33,980 nt of DNA from Lysobacterales bacterium UBA2790 (GTDB lineage: Bacteria > Pseudomonadota > Gammaproteobacteria > Xanthomonadales > Xanthomonadaceae), in NCBI GenBank assembly GCA_002352135.1, contig DEHW01000094.1:1-33980 (forward strand), in the 5' to 3' direction. Each line of letters starts with the position of its first letter. Position 1 is the stretch's first letter. The notes under the pieces were generated by a model. It had not been told where the DNA came from and made no database searches. It saw nothing but the letters and a program-made list of their open reading frames with translations. The position numbers and the translations under genes are program-made. Positions 1 to 7,427 of this stretch are shown here, piece by piece.

Positions 1-683
1 GCTGACGCACGCATTGGCACGGCGGGGCCGATGGTCGCTGGGCCTGCCGGGACCTGGCGCTGCGGTTTGGGTGCGGGCGGCGCTTGCTCGGCGGGTAATG
101 GTACGGGCGCGGCCATCGGCTCTGCCTCGACAGAGGACTGCGCCGGGTCGGCACGGCGCTCGGCGATCATGCCGCGCGCTTGCGGCTTCGTATCGGCGCG
201 AGAAGCACTCGCACCGGACGGTGCAACGGCGCTGGGTGCCGCTTCACTTTTTGTGGCGTTCATTGCCCGGTCGGGCTGCAAACGGTCAGCCCTCTCCGCC
301 ATGGGTGCTGCGGAGGGCGCTGCGGGTGCGATGTGGTTGAGTTCGTTGCCCGCATCAAAGCTCGGCGCGACGCCACTGCGATCCAGCCAATGCGGCGCCA
401 GCATCAATGCGCTCAGCACTGCCGCTGCGGCAGCACCCATACCCCATCCCCAACGGCTGCGGCGACGTGAGCGCAGGTTCACCAGACTCACAGGCACTGA
501 TGTCGCACTGCCAGCACCCGGCGTCGCGGCCACGGCCCTCTCGGCCATGGCCAGAATACGGGCATCCAGCTCAGCCGATGGCTCTGGGACAGGAACACCG
601 CGCAGGGCTTCGGCCAACGCGCGCTCGTCAGCGTCAAAGCCAAGCTCTGGTGATTCTGTTCGTGGCGTTTGCGGGCTCATCAT
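1..683 (-). CDS. Anti-sigma-factor-like single-pass membrane protein (C-terminus cut by window edge)
   Basis: This reading frame runs off the left edge; about 227 residues are visible. The start ATG overlaps the stop codon of the sigma-factor gene (ATGA), so the two are translationally coupled. The N-terminal ~75 residues are soluble and acidic to helical, followed by an Arg-rich stop (RSRRRSR near 71-77), one hydrophobic segment at about 80-97, then a long Pro/Ala-rich low-complexity tail. This layout (cytoplasmic N-terminus, one helix, exported tail, directly downstream of an ECF sigma gene) is what anti-sigma factors look like. However, I see no His-Cys zinc-binding (zf-HC2) motif, so the role rests on position and topology. 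The partner would be the ECF sigma factor encoded just upstream. Confidence 0.72.
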   Translation of the reverse strand, partial: MMSPQTPRTESPELGFDADERALAEALRGVPVPEPSAELDARILAMAERAVAATPGAGSATSVPVSLVNLRSRRRSRWGWGMGAAAAAVLSALMLAPHWLDRSGVAPSFDAGNELNHIAPAAPSAAPMAERADRLQPDRAMNATKSEAAPSAVAPSGASASRADTKPQARGMIAERRADPAQSSVEAEPMAAPVPLPAEQAPPAPKPQRQVPAGPATIGPAVPMRAS

Positions 684-1288
684 GGGCTCAGGCTCGCACG
701 CAGTTTGTCGATGGCATAGCGCAGGCGCGATTTGACGGTTTCGCGCCCCACGCCGGTGATCTGGGCGATCTGCTCCAGCGGCATTTCCTCCGACAGCCGC
801 AATTGCACGGCGACACGCTGCTCGTCCGGCAAGGCGTGCAACGCACTGTGCAGGCGCTGCTGAGTCTGCGTGTTATTCATGTCCTGCTCCGGGTCCGCGC
901 GTTCGTCCACAACGTGTTCCAACGAGTGCGCTTCGTCGCCTGGTGGCTGTGGTCGGCGTTTGCGCCATTCGTCCACCAGGCGATGGTGAGCGATCTGCAG
1001 CAACCAGGTGCCAAAACGCGCCTCGGGCCGATAGCGCTCGCGCGCCTGCACCACGCGCGACCAGACATCCTGAAAACACTCTTCCACCACCGCATGGTCC
1101 TGCAAGCCGCGCCACAGGAAGCCAAACAAAGATCCTCGATGACGGGCATACAAGCGCGCGAAGGCGTGCGCATCACCCGCCGCGTAGGCCAGCATCAGCG
1201 CCTCATCCGAACGCGGGTCGCTGTCATCACTGACGAGCGTCTCTGGTGCCTCTGAACGATGGCGAACGGCTTGCAGTGCGAGGTGCAC
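680..1288 (-). CDS. ECF-type RNA polymerase sigma factor
   Basis: An extracytoplasmic-function sigma-70 family protein that would direct RNA polymerase to stress promoters. Region 2 is clear: DEALMLAYAAGDAHAFARLY, then the core-binding DVWSRVVQARERY stretch and FGTWLLQIAHHRLVDEWR. Region 4 ends the protein with LPDEQRVAVQLRLSEEMPLEQIA and the helix-turn-helix GVGRETVKSRLRYA. Regions 1.1 and 3 are missing, as expected for ECF proteins. I chose the GTG at 1288 because it has GGAG seven bases upstream and gives about 202 residues. An ATG at 1345 would give 221 residues, but it lacks a ribosome site and sits right against a 12-bp hairpin. The gene follows the VWA lipoprotein gene and overlaps the anti-sigma-like gene, suggesting one regulatory module. 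Confidence 0.88.
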   Translation of the reverse strand: MHLALQAVRHRSEAPETLVSDDSDPRSDEALMLAYAAGDAHAFARLYARHRGSLFGFLWRGLQDHAVVEECFQDVWSRVVQARERYRPEARFGTWLLQIAHHRLVDEWRKRRPQPPGDEAHSLEHVVDERADPEQDMNNTQTQQRLHSALHALPDEQRVAVQLRLSEEMPLEQIAQITGVGRETVKSRLRYAIDKLRASLSP

Positions 1289-1349
1289 GCGCGCACTCCG
1301 GATCGGCTGCGGGAATGCGCGACAGGCTAACAAATCCGTCGTCATCCGG

Positions 1350-1380
1350 CCGCTGGCACAGCGAGACACTGTGCCAGCGG
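1350..1380 (-). other. Perfect 12-bp stem hairpin between VWA and sigma genes
   Basis: CCGCTGGCACAG (1350-1361) and CTGTGCCAGCGG (1369-1380) are perfect inverted repeats around a 7-base loop. The element fills the 61-bp gap between the VWA stop and the candidate ATG of the sigma gene. On the minus strand no T-run follows the stem, so it is not a textbook intrinsic terminator. It could be a 3' stabiliser, an attenuator, or a structure limiting translation of the longer sigma start. Confidence 0.6.
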
Positions 1381-1406
1381 AAGGTAGAGGCCGTGACGTT
1401 CTCTGC

Positions 1407-3113
1407 TCAACGTCCAGTGGCTTGCAGGCTGGCAGCACGCGTGACCAGATCGAGCAGCGCTTGCGTCTGGGCTGGATCGCCTTCGCCCTTTTGCGCTTGC
1501 AGACTGGACTGCAGTTCCCGCCAGGAATAGGCCCCAAGGCGACCATCGCCGCGCAACAGTTCGGCAAACGCGGCGGCATTGGCGGCGAGATTCAAGCGTG
1601 CGCTGGGCGTGGCGCGCTGGGCATCGCGACGGATCGGCTGTTCGATCAGGCGACTTGGTGCATCGGTCTTGGGCTTGTAGCGCAGCTTCAGCCAGGCCAG
1701 TTCGTCACCGCTTGGCGTGCTGACCGCCGACGCCGCGTAGCGCAGCGGCTCGACCTGCGTGGCGGCCGAGCCGACGAGGCTCACCTCGTACAAGGCGGTG
1801 ACGTCATGGCCCGCACCGATCTCGCCCGCATCAACCTTGTCGTTGTTGAAATCTTCCCGATTGAGGGCGCGATTTTCGTAGCCCAGCAGACGGTATTCGG
1901 CAACCACGTTCGGGTTGAATTCGATCTGGATCTTCACATCGCTGGCGATGGTCAGCAGCGTGGAGCTCATCTCGTCGACCAATACCTTGCGTGCTTCGTC
2001 GAGGCGGTCGATGTAGGCGTGATTGCCGTTGCCGATGTCGGCCAGATGCTCGGCCAACTCGTCGTTGTAGTTGTCGCGCCCGAAGCCCAAGGTGGTCAGT
2101 GCAACGCCCGATTCACGCTTGGCGAGCACCAGACTCTCCAGCGCGTCGATGGACACGGTACCGACATTGAAGTCGCCATCGGTAGCCAGAATCACGCGAT
2201 TGACCCCACCCGGCACGGCGGCTTGCTGGGCAGTGGCATAGGCCAGTTCGATGCCCGCGCCGCCATTGGTCGAGCCACCCGCTTCCAGACGATTCAGTGC
2301 CGCAAGGATGCTCGCCTTGTCGCTTCCCGATGTCGGTGGCAACACCAGACCAGCGCTGCCCGCGTAGGCCACGATGGCGATGCGATCCTGCGGTCGAAGA
2401 CGCTCGACGAGCAAGCCAAAACTCTGCTTCAACAAGCCAAGCTTGTCTTCCGACTGCATCGAGCCGGAGGTGTCCACGAGAAATACCAGGTTGGATGCCG
2501 GTATCGATGCCGGATCGACCTGATAGCCCTTCAAGCCAACCGACAACAGCAGCCGTTGCGAATTCCAGGGCGCGGTCGCCAGTTCAGTATGTACGGCAAA
2601 GGGCTGTTCCAGTGAAGGCGGCGGCGCGTAGCCGTAGTCGAACCAGTTGATCAGTTCCTCCGTTCGCACGGCATCAGCGGGAGGCAACTGCCCGCTTTCC
2701 AGCATGCGGCGGATGTTGCTGAAACTGCCGGTATCGACATCGATCGAGAAGGTCGATACCGGTTGCTCGCGCGCGACGATCACCGCGTTCGGCGTGATCT
2801 CGGCGTAGTTCTCGCGATTGGCGATTTCGCGATAGACCGGCGGCGGCGGTGCGGGTATCGCAATACTCATGGGCGAGGAAGGCAGCGCTGCCGCGGCGCG
2901 CATGCGCGCCGGCATCGCGTCCACGCGTGCCAGCTCGCCGCTGGCGACATTCTCGGCTTTGACTGGGCTGATTGCGTCCTGCGGCGTCAAGGCTTCCTGC
3001 AGCGCTTCCGCAGGCTCGGGGGATTCGGGCTGTGGATTGGCCTCAGGTTGCGCAGCGCAGGCCAGCAGCAGCGAGATCGAAGTGGCAAGGATGGACAGTC
3101 GAACGGCGTGCAT
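1407..3113 (-). CDS. VWA-domain lipoprotein, YfbK family
   Basis: A 568-residue exported lipoprotein. The signal peptide ends in a lipobox (LLAC, Cys19), followed by a Pro/Glu/Ala-rich linker to about residue 95. The conserved N-terminal YfbK-type segment follows (TFSIDVDTGSFSNIRRML, around 121-137), then a von Willebrand A domain with a complete MIDAS metal site, DTSGSM at 214-219. The remainder matches the C-terminal region of the YfbK family; E. coli YfbK is of similar length. The start has AAGGAG seven bases upstream. Known members are of unclear function; the VWA domain suggests metal-dependent protein binding in the envelope. It lies upstream of the ECF sigma and anti-sigma-like genes on the same strand, so it may be a sensor or a target of that system. 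A GATAAT hexamer at 3185-3190 on the minus strand is a possible -10 box. Confidence 0.9.
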   Translation of the reverse strand: MHAVRLSILATSISLLLACAAQPEANPQPESPEPAEALQEALTPQDAISPVKAENVASGELARVDAMPARMRAAAALPSSPMSIAIPAPPPPVYREIANRENYAEITPNAVIVAREQPVSTFSIDVDTGSFSNIRRMLESGQLPPADAVRTEELINWFDYGYAPPPSLEQPFAVHTELATAPWNSQRLLLSVGLKGYQVDPASIPASNLVFLVDTSGSMQSEDKLGLLKQSFGLLVERLRPQDRIAIVAYAGSAGLVLPPTSGSDKASILAALNRLEAGGSTNGGAGIELAYATAQQAAVPGGVNRVILATDGDFNVGTVSIDALESLVLAKRESGVALTTLGFGRDNYNDELAEHLADIGNGNHAYIDRLDEARKVLVDEMSSTLLTIASDVKIQIEFNPNVVAEYRLLGYENRALNREDFNNDKVDAGEIGAGHDVTALYEVSLVGSAATQVEPLRYAASAVSTPSGDELAWLKLRYKPKTDAPSRLIEQPIRRDAQRATPSARLNLAANAAAFAELLRGDGRLGAYSWRELQSSLQAQKGEGDPAQTQALLDLVTRAASLQATGR

Positions 3114-3250
3114 GGTGGAACTCCTTGGTGGGTGGCAAGGAGTGAAACGAGGGTCACCACCGGATGGGGTTAAACGCGCATCACATTATCGTCAGCTAAT
3201 ACAGACTTCATTCAAGTACAAACCGGCATCGCGTTTTGCCGCACTCGACC

Positions 3251-3281
3251 TTGTCTTACCCCATACCCCAGGGGGTATAGG
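3251..3281 (+). promoter_or_regulatory. Candidate promoter carrying a CsoR/CstR-like operator palindrome
   Basis: ATACCCC (3263-3269) and GGGGTAT (3272-3278) form a perfect 7-bp inverted repeat around a 2-base centre. The half-site TTACCCC is repeated just before it (3256-3262). TTGTCT (3251-3256) and TATAGG (3276-3281), 19 bp apart, resemble -35 and -10 boxes, so the palindrome sits inside the promoter. TACCCC-type palindromes are typical operators of CsoR-family repressors (copper, nickel, formaldehyde or persulfide sensors). No such repressor gene is in the window, so the regulator is inferred. Confidence 0.5.
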
Positions 3282-3372
3282 AGTCGTGCAGAAAATCTGC
3301 GCGTACCAGTCGTCAATCACACAGAGTCGCCACCTCAACAACACGGGCGAAGCGACCATTCCGGGAGGAAAC

Positions 3373-4263
3373 ATGAAGTCAGTAGTGCAATGCGGGAAGA
3401 CGGTAGCGGGATGGCTGCTGGTGCTGTGCGCAAGCAGCGTGCTCGCCACGGAGCCCTACCACATCGGAGACAAGCTGAGCGCCGTGAGTTTGGACGAAGC
3501 CGTCGTGCAAACGACCGAAAAGCTCCAAAGCGGTGGATTCACCGTGGTGGGAACACACCGACCCAATGGTGTTGCGGATCACGCGATCGTGGTGGCTACA
3601 GACGCAGCGATGCTGGACGCCATCCGCAAGACAGGTGGAGCGGTGGTGGCCGGTGCGGGCATTCGCGTCGGCGTCAAAGCAGATGGCACGCTGACCTACA
3701 TGAATCCCGACTACTGGTATCGCGCCTATTTCCGTGACAAGTTCAGCACGGTCGAACCCACAGTGAAGTCCCTGGACGAGCGCCTGCAAGCGGCCCTGGG
3801 CAAGACCGGCGACATGGGCGGCGATGTCGACGAGGAGAATCTCGCCGACTACAACTACATGATGGGCATGGAGAAATTCGACGACGACACGCTGCTGGCC
3901 GAAGCGGCCTCGTTCGAGGCGACGGTCAAGACCATTCAGGACAATCTCGCTGCAGGTGTTGGCAGAACCCCGAAGGTCTACGAGATCATCCTGCCGGAAC
4001 AACAGATCGCGGTGTTTGGCGTGGCGTTCAACGATGTGGAGCGTGGCGAAGGTTGGTGGGTCAACAAGATCGGCACCGAAAACATCGCGGGATTGCCCTA
4101 CGAGATTTTCGTGGTTGGCAAGGAATCACATGCCATGTTCGCGCGTTACCGTCTGGCGATTGCCTGGCCATCACTTGGCATGGGCACGTTCATGGGAATC
4201 TCAAAGGCACCCGGCATCATCTACGACACCTTGTTCGCCGTAGCCGGTGGTGTGGACGACTGA
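3373..4263 (+). CDS. Exported DUF302-like protein of unknown function
   Basis: A 296-residue protein. The ATG at 3373 has an excellent ribosome site (GGAGGAA, 3364-3370). A signal peptide (MKSVVQCGKTVAGWLLVLCASSVLA) ends with a typical ALA/VLA-type cleavage site near residue 25, so it is probably periplasmic. Residues about 38-120 (LDEAVVQTTEKLQSGGFTVV to LTYMNPDYW) resemble the DUF302 fold pattern: helix, strand, an AMLDAIRKTGG helix, then a GVKADGTLTYMNP hairpin. The C-terminal half contains FARYRLAIAWPSLGMGTFMG and is not recognised. There are no cysteines in the mature part, and I see no catalytic motif. It is a single-gene unit with its own operator-like promoter and a terminator. Sulfur or metal stress is a guess from the operator only. 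Confidence 0.75.
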   Translation: MKSVVQCGKTVAGWLLVLCASSVLATEPYHIGDKLSAVSLDEAVVQTTEKLQSGGFTVVGTHRPNGVADHAIVVATDAAMLDAIRKTGGAVVAGAGIRVGVKADGTLTYMNPDYWYRAYFRDKFSTVEPTVKSLDERLQAALGKTGDMGGDVDEENLADYNYMMGMEKFDDDTLLAEAASFEATVKTIQDNLAAGVGRTPKVYEIILPEQQIAVFGVAFNDVERGEGWWVNKIGTENIAGLPYEIFVVGKESHAMFARYRLAIAWPSLGMGTFMGISKAPGIIYDTLFAVAGGVDD

Positions 4264-4281
4264 ACCAGCCAGCCCCGCAAC

Positions 4282-4315
4282 AACAAAGGCCCGCACTGCG
4301 AGCCTTTGTTTTGTG
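4282..4315 (+). terminator. Intrinsic terminator (convergent, possibly bidirectional)
   Basis: AACAAAGGC (4282-4290) pairs perfectly with GCCTTTGTT (4302-4310) around an 11-base loop, and the plus strand continues with further T residues (TTTGTTTTGT). It lies 19 bp after the DUF302-like stop and before the convergent end of pilZ, so it can stop the plus-strand transcript and perhaps the minus-strand one. Confidence 0.8.
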
Positions 4316-4330
4316 CAGACCTGATCAGTC

Positions 4331-4687
4331 TCAAAGCGTGTGGGTCGGCTTGTCTCCGCCGGTGAAACCGGCCAACAGCGCTTCGATTTTGCTGCGTGCT
4401 GCCTCGCCTTCTGCCGAATCGTTGAATTGCACGCCAATCCCTGCCTGACGGTTACCTTGCGAACCGGCGGGCGTGATCCATACCACCTTGCCAGCAACCG
4501 GCATGCGGTCCTTGTCTTCCAGCAGGGTCAAAAGAATGAATACCTCGTCACCGAGAGCATAACGGCGAGGTGTAGGAACAAAAATGCCACCGCCTTTGAT
4601 GAAGGGCATGTAGGCCATGTACAAGGCCTGCTTCTCTTTGATCGCCAATGACAGGATGCCCTGACGCATCATTCCGGCGGCTTGCAT
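4331..4687 (-). CDS. pilZ: Type IV pilus assembly protein PilZ
   Basis: A 118-residue PilZ-domain protein of the small type IV pilus class. The stretch MMRQGILSLAIKEKQALYMA, then YMPFIKGGGIFVPTPRRYALGDEVFILL, PVAGKVVWITPAG and GNRQAGIGVQF closely follow the Xanthomonas and Pseudomonas PilZ prototype. The usual c-di-GMP-binding RxxxR and D/NxSxxG motifs are absent (IKGGGIFV occupies the second), as in the Xanthomonas protein. In Xanthomonas this PilZ bridges the ATPase PilB and the c-di-GMP receptor FimX; a fimX-like gene is present at 29073-31118. AGGAG lies six bases before the ATG. It is the last gene of the cluster, 106 bp after holB, the same neighbour as in Pseudomonas. Confidence 0.95.
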   Translation of the reverse strand: MQAAGMMRQGILSLAIKEKQALYMAYMPFIKGGGIFVPTPRRYALGDEVFILLTLLEDKDRMPVAGKVVWITPAGSQGNRQAGIGVQFNDSAEGEAARSKIEALLAGFTGGDKPTHTL

Positions 4688-4793
4688 AGATTCTCCTGAA
4701 CGGATTCAACGAGGCAGATTCAAACGAAGTCCTGCAAAAGGCTAACACCGCGACACCAAGCTTGCGAAACAACGGCGCCGCGCGACGTCGCGA

Positions 4794-5756
4794 TCAGCTC
4801 CCCGAGCGCAGCCCGAGGTCGGCCCACTGATGTAACAGATCGGCCAACAGCAGGTCACTTCGCAGAGGCGTGTCGAGTTGCTGCCGCACAAGATTGGCCT
4901 GCTGTGCCCATAAGTAGTGCGCATCGAAGGCCGTATGCGGTCGCTTGCCTGCGCCGATCTTTTCGACTGCAAGTTGGCGAACCCAGATCACCGCCATGCG
5001 CAAACGCTCGGCGAGGCGTTCATCCAACCAGTGTTTGCAGACTTCACTCAAGGCGAGCTGACCACGGGCGAGACCGCGCAGGTCTTTGCCGACGCTATCA
5101 AAGAGAACGAGTCCACCGTGACGCAGCATGTCATCGGCCCGACCTGGATGACCTTCCGCCAGTTGCAGGGCACGCAGAACCTCGGCACCCGCGCCGTGTT
5201 GTTGCTGCAACCATTGGCGAGCCTCGTCGCGCTCAGGGAGTTTCAAGTCGATTCGCTGACAACGGCTACGAACGGTCGCTGGCAAACGGTGAGGCTTACT
5301 GGTCAGGAGCACCAGATAGCGACCATCCTGCGGCTCCTCCAAGGTTTTCAGCAGGGCATTGGCGGCGGCGTGATTCAAGGCGTCCGCCGGATGCACGGCG
5401 GCGACTATGGTGCTTCCGATCTGAGCGGTGAAGCCCAGAATCTGACTGATCTCGCGAATCTGGTCGACACCGATTTCTTTCTTCAGCACACCCTTTTCGT
5501 TCGGCAACAAGGTGACGTCGTGATAGTCGGGATGCGTGCCCGCCGCCAACAGATGACAGGATCGACACCTGCCACAGGCGGGCTGCGCTCCCTGTGTTTC
5601 GGTACAAAGAAGACGGGCGATCAAGACCCGCATGAGCGCCTGCTTGCCCAGCATTTCAGGCCCACAAATCAGCAGCCCGTGCGCCAGACGGCCGCCGTGG
5701 AGCACGCCAAGCACGCGCTGGAAGGTTCGTTGCTGCCAAGGTGTGGCCAGGTTCAT
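4794..5756 (-). CDS. holB: DNA polymerase III subunit delta'
   Basis: A 320-residue clamp-loader subunit that helps load the sliding clamp on DNA. The N-terminal AAA+ fold has a degenerate P-loop (GPEMLGKQALM, about 32-42), normal for delta', and a zinc-finger cluster CGRCRSC followed by HPDYH near residues 61-79. The segment KKEIGVDQIREISQ, then HAAANALLKTLEEP and LPATVRSRCQRI (sensor 1 and SRC motif) are diagnostic. The start ATG overlaps the tmk stop (ATGA), and the tmk-holB order is common in gammaproteobacteria. Length matches the family (334 in E. coli). A 106-bp gap with no gene separates it from pilZ. Confidence 0.95.
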   Translation of the reverse strand: MNLATPWQQRTFQRVLGVLHGGRLAHGLLICGPEMLGKQALMRVLIARLLCTETQGAQPACGRCRSCHLLAAGTHPDYHDVTLLPNEKGVLKKEIGVDQIREISQILGFTAQIGSTIVAAVHPADALNHAAANALLKTLEEPQDGRYLVLLTSKPHRLPATVRSRCQRIDLKLPERDEARQWLQQQHGAGAEVLRALQLAEGHPGRADDMLRHGGLVLFDSVGKDLRGLARGQLALSEVCKHWLDERLAERLRMAVIWVRQLAVEKIGAGKRPHTAFDAHYLWAQQANLVRQQLDTPLRSDLLLADLLHQWADLGLRSGS

Positions 5757-6406
5757 GACGACACCTCGGAACGCGAGGCAAGAAAGGCCGCTAGCGCAGC
5801 AATGACTCCGGCTGCTACGACATCGGCCGCTTGCGAGGCGTCGATGACACGCCAGCGAATCGGCTCTTGCGCTGCACGCTGGCGATACGCATCACGAACG
5901 CGCTCAAAAAAATGTAATGACTCGGACTCGATGCGATCTGGGGCCCCGCGCCCGCTCGCCCGTTTCAGACCATCGGCCACCGGGAGATCGAGCAGAAAGC
6001 TGAGGTCGGGCTGGATGCCCGCCGCCCATCGTTCCAGTTCGGCAATGCATCCGCTATCAATGCCGCGCCCACTGCCCTGATAGGCAAAACTGGCGTCGGT
6101 GAAACGATCCGCCACCACCCACTCCCCATTCGCCAGTGCGGGCAGAATGCGTTCGCGCACCAGCTGCGCGCGCGAAGCCATCATCAACAGCAGTTCGGTT
6201 TCCGCACACAGGCCACGATGTTCCGGCTTCAGCAGCACCTCACGTATCGCCTCACCAATAGGCGTACCGCCGGGTTCGCGGACTTGGCACACACGCAAAC
6301 CGTTTGACTGCAGCATGGCAACGACCGCCGCGATGACGGTGGATTTCCCCGCACCCTCGCCGCCTTCAAAACTGATCAGGGCACCCCGCGCGTTCAGGCT
6401 GGTCAT
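5753..6406 (-). CDS. tmk: Thymidylate kinase
   Basis: A 217-residue cytoplasmic kinase converting dTMP to dTDP for DNA synthesis. The P-loop FEGGEGAGKST is at about 13-23. The substrate motif REPGGTPIGE follows, then the DRF-type motif (ADRFTDASFAYQGSGRG) and a LID region with RASGRGAPDRIES. Length is as in E. coli (213). The gene overlaps both neighbours by four bases (mltG stop/tmk start and tmk stop/holB start), so mltG-tmk-holB is probably one translationally coupled unit. Confidence 0.97.
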   Translation of the reverse strand: MTSLNARGALISFEGGEGAGKSTVIAAVVAMLQSNGLRVCQVREPGGTPIGEAIREVLLKPEHRGLCAETELLLMMASRAQLVRERILPALANGEWVVADRFTDASFAYQGSGRGIDSGCIAELERWAAGIQPDLSFLLDLPVADGLKRASGRGAPDRIESESLHFFERVRDAYRQRAAQEPIRWRVIDASQAADVVAAGVIAALAAFLASRSEVSS

Positions 6407-7425
6407 CGTTGTCTCAATTGATATTGCCGAACCGCTCGATTGTGTTCGCTCAGCGTGTCGGAGAACACATGACTGCCGTCACCGCGCGCCACAAAATACA
6501 AAGATTTGCCTTGAGCTGGATGCACCGCCGCCATAAGCGCAGCGCGACCCGGCATGGCGATCGGTGTCGGCGGTAGACCCGCTCGTGTATAGGTGTTCCA
6601 TGGCGTGTCGGCTTGCAGGTGCGCGCGGGTAAGGTTTCCATCGAAGCGTTCACCCACGCCGTAGATGACGGTCGGATCGGTCTGCAAGCGCATGCCGATT
6701 CGTAAACGTCGCACGAACACCCCGGCAATCTCGGCGCGTTCACCACTCTGCCCGGTCTCTTTTTCAATGATGGAGGCCAGAATCAATGCCTCGTCGGCTG
6801 TATGCAGAGGCAGGTCGGGATCACGCCCAAGCCACGCTTCAGCCAGTTGTTGATCCATGGCCTGCATGGCGCGACTCAGCAAGGCGATGTCCGTCGTGTT
6901 GCGCGTGTACAGATAGGTTTCAGGCAGGAAACGACCTTCAGCGGATAGGCCCTCGCGACCCAGCTTCTGCATGATCTCCGCCTCGCTGGCATCACCCAGT
7001 GTGTGCTCGACTGCATCCAGACCGGCCAGAGCTACACGCAACTCCCGGAAGTTCCAGCCTTCGATCACGGTGAACTTGCGCTGGATGACTCTGCCCTCGG
7101 CCAACTGCTGCAACACCGTGCGCGGTGTGAGGTTGGCGGCCAGACGATACTCCCCCGCTTTGAGGCGCGATTGCACGCCCATATCGCGCGCAAGGAATCG
7201 CCAGTACAAGTCATGACCTTCGCGAATGCCGGCCTCGCGCAGCACGCTCAAGCTGCGCAGAAACGAGGCACCTTTCGGCAGTTCCAGCTCCAATGCGGTG
7301 TTCAAACTGGACAGCGGAGTTTGTACAAAGCGCTGATAGTCGCGCCAAACCAGAATGCCACCGGCTGACACCAGCACCAGTGTCAGCAGACCCAATCCGA
7401 GCAGGAAGCGAAGCAGTCGCCGCAT
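6403..7425 (-). CDS. mltG: Endolytic murein transglycosylase MltG (YceG family)
   Basis: A 340-residue inner-membrane enzyme that cuts nascent glycan strands and is thought to end peptidoglycan chain growth. One N-terminal membrane helix (about 4-27, LLRFLLGLGLLTLVLVSAGGILVW) precedes a LysM-like segment (LELPKGASFLRSLSVL) and the YceG catalytic domain. SIIEKETG carries the catalytic Glu, and the family signatures RLQTDPTVIYG, NTYTRAGLPPTPIAMPG and AAVHPAQGKSLYFVARGDGSHVFS are all present. Length equals E. coli MltG (340). The start lies two bases after the pabC stop, and the stop overlaps tmk. Confidence 0.96.
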   Translation of the reverse strand: MRRLLRFLLGLGLLTLVLVSAGGILVWRDYQRFVQTPLSSLNTALELELPKGASFLRSLSVLREAGIREGHDLYWRFLARDMGVQSRLKAGEYRLAANLTPRTVLQQLAEGRVIQRKFTVIEGWNFRELRVALAGLDAVEHTLGDASEAEIMQKLGREGLSAEGRFLPETYLYTRNTTDIALLSRAMQAMDQQLAEAWLGRDPDLPLHTADEALILASIIEKETGQSGERAEIAGVFVRRLRIGMRLQTDPTVIYGVGERFDGNLTRAHLQADTPWNTYTRAGLPPTPIAMPGRAALMAAVHPAQGKSLYFVARGDGSHVFSDTLSEHNRAVRQYQLRQR

Positions 7426-7427
7426 GC

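Noticed and set aside
1371..2615. A 414-codon plus-strand frame opposite the VWA gene
   Set aside because: Shadow frame; the minus strand has a lipobox, a MIDAS motif and a ribosome site.
4781..4792. CGCGACGTCGCG, a perfect 12-bp palindrome after the holB stop
   Set aside because: Short GC palindromes are expected by chance in such sequence, and there is no half-site repeat or promoter nearby.
4917..6080. Plus-strand frame opposite holB and tmk
   Set aside because: Antisense shadow; the minus strand encodes recognisable HolB and Tmk.
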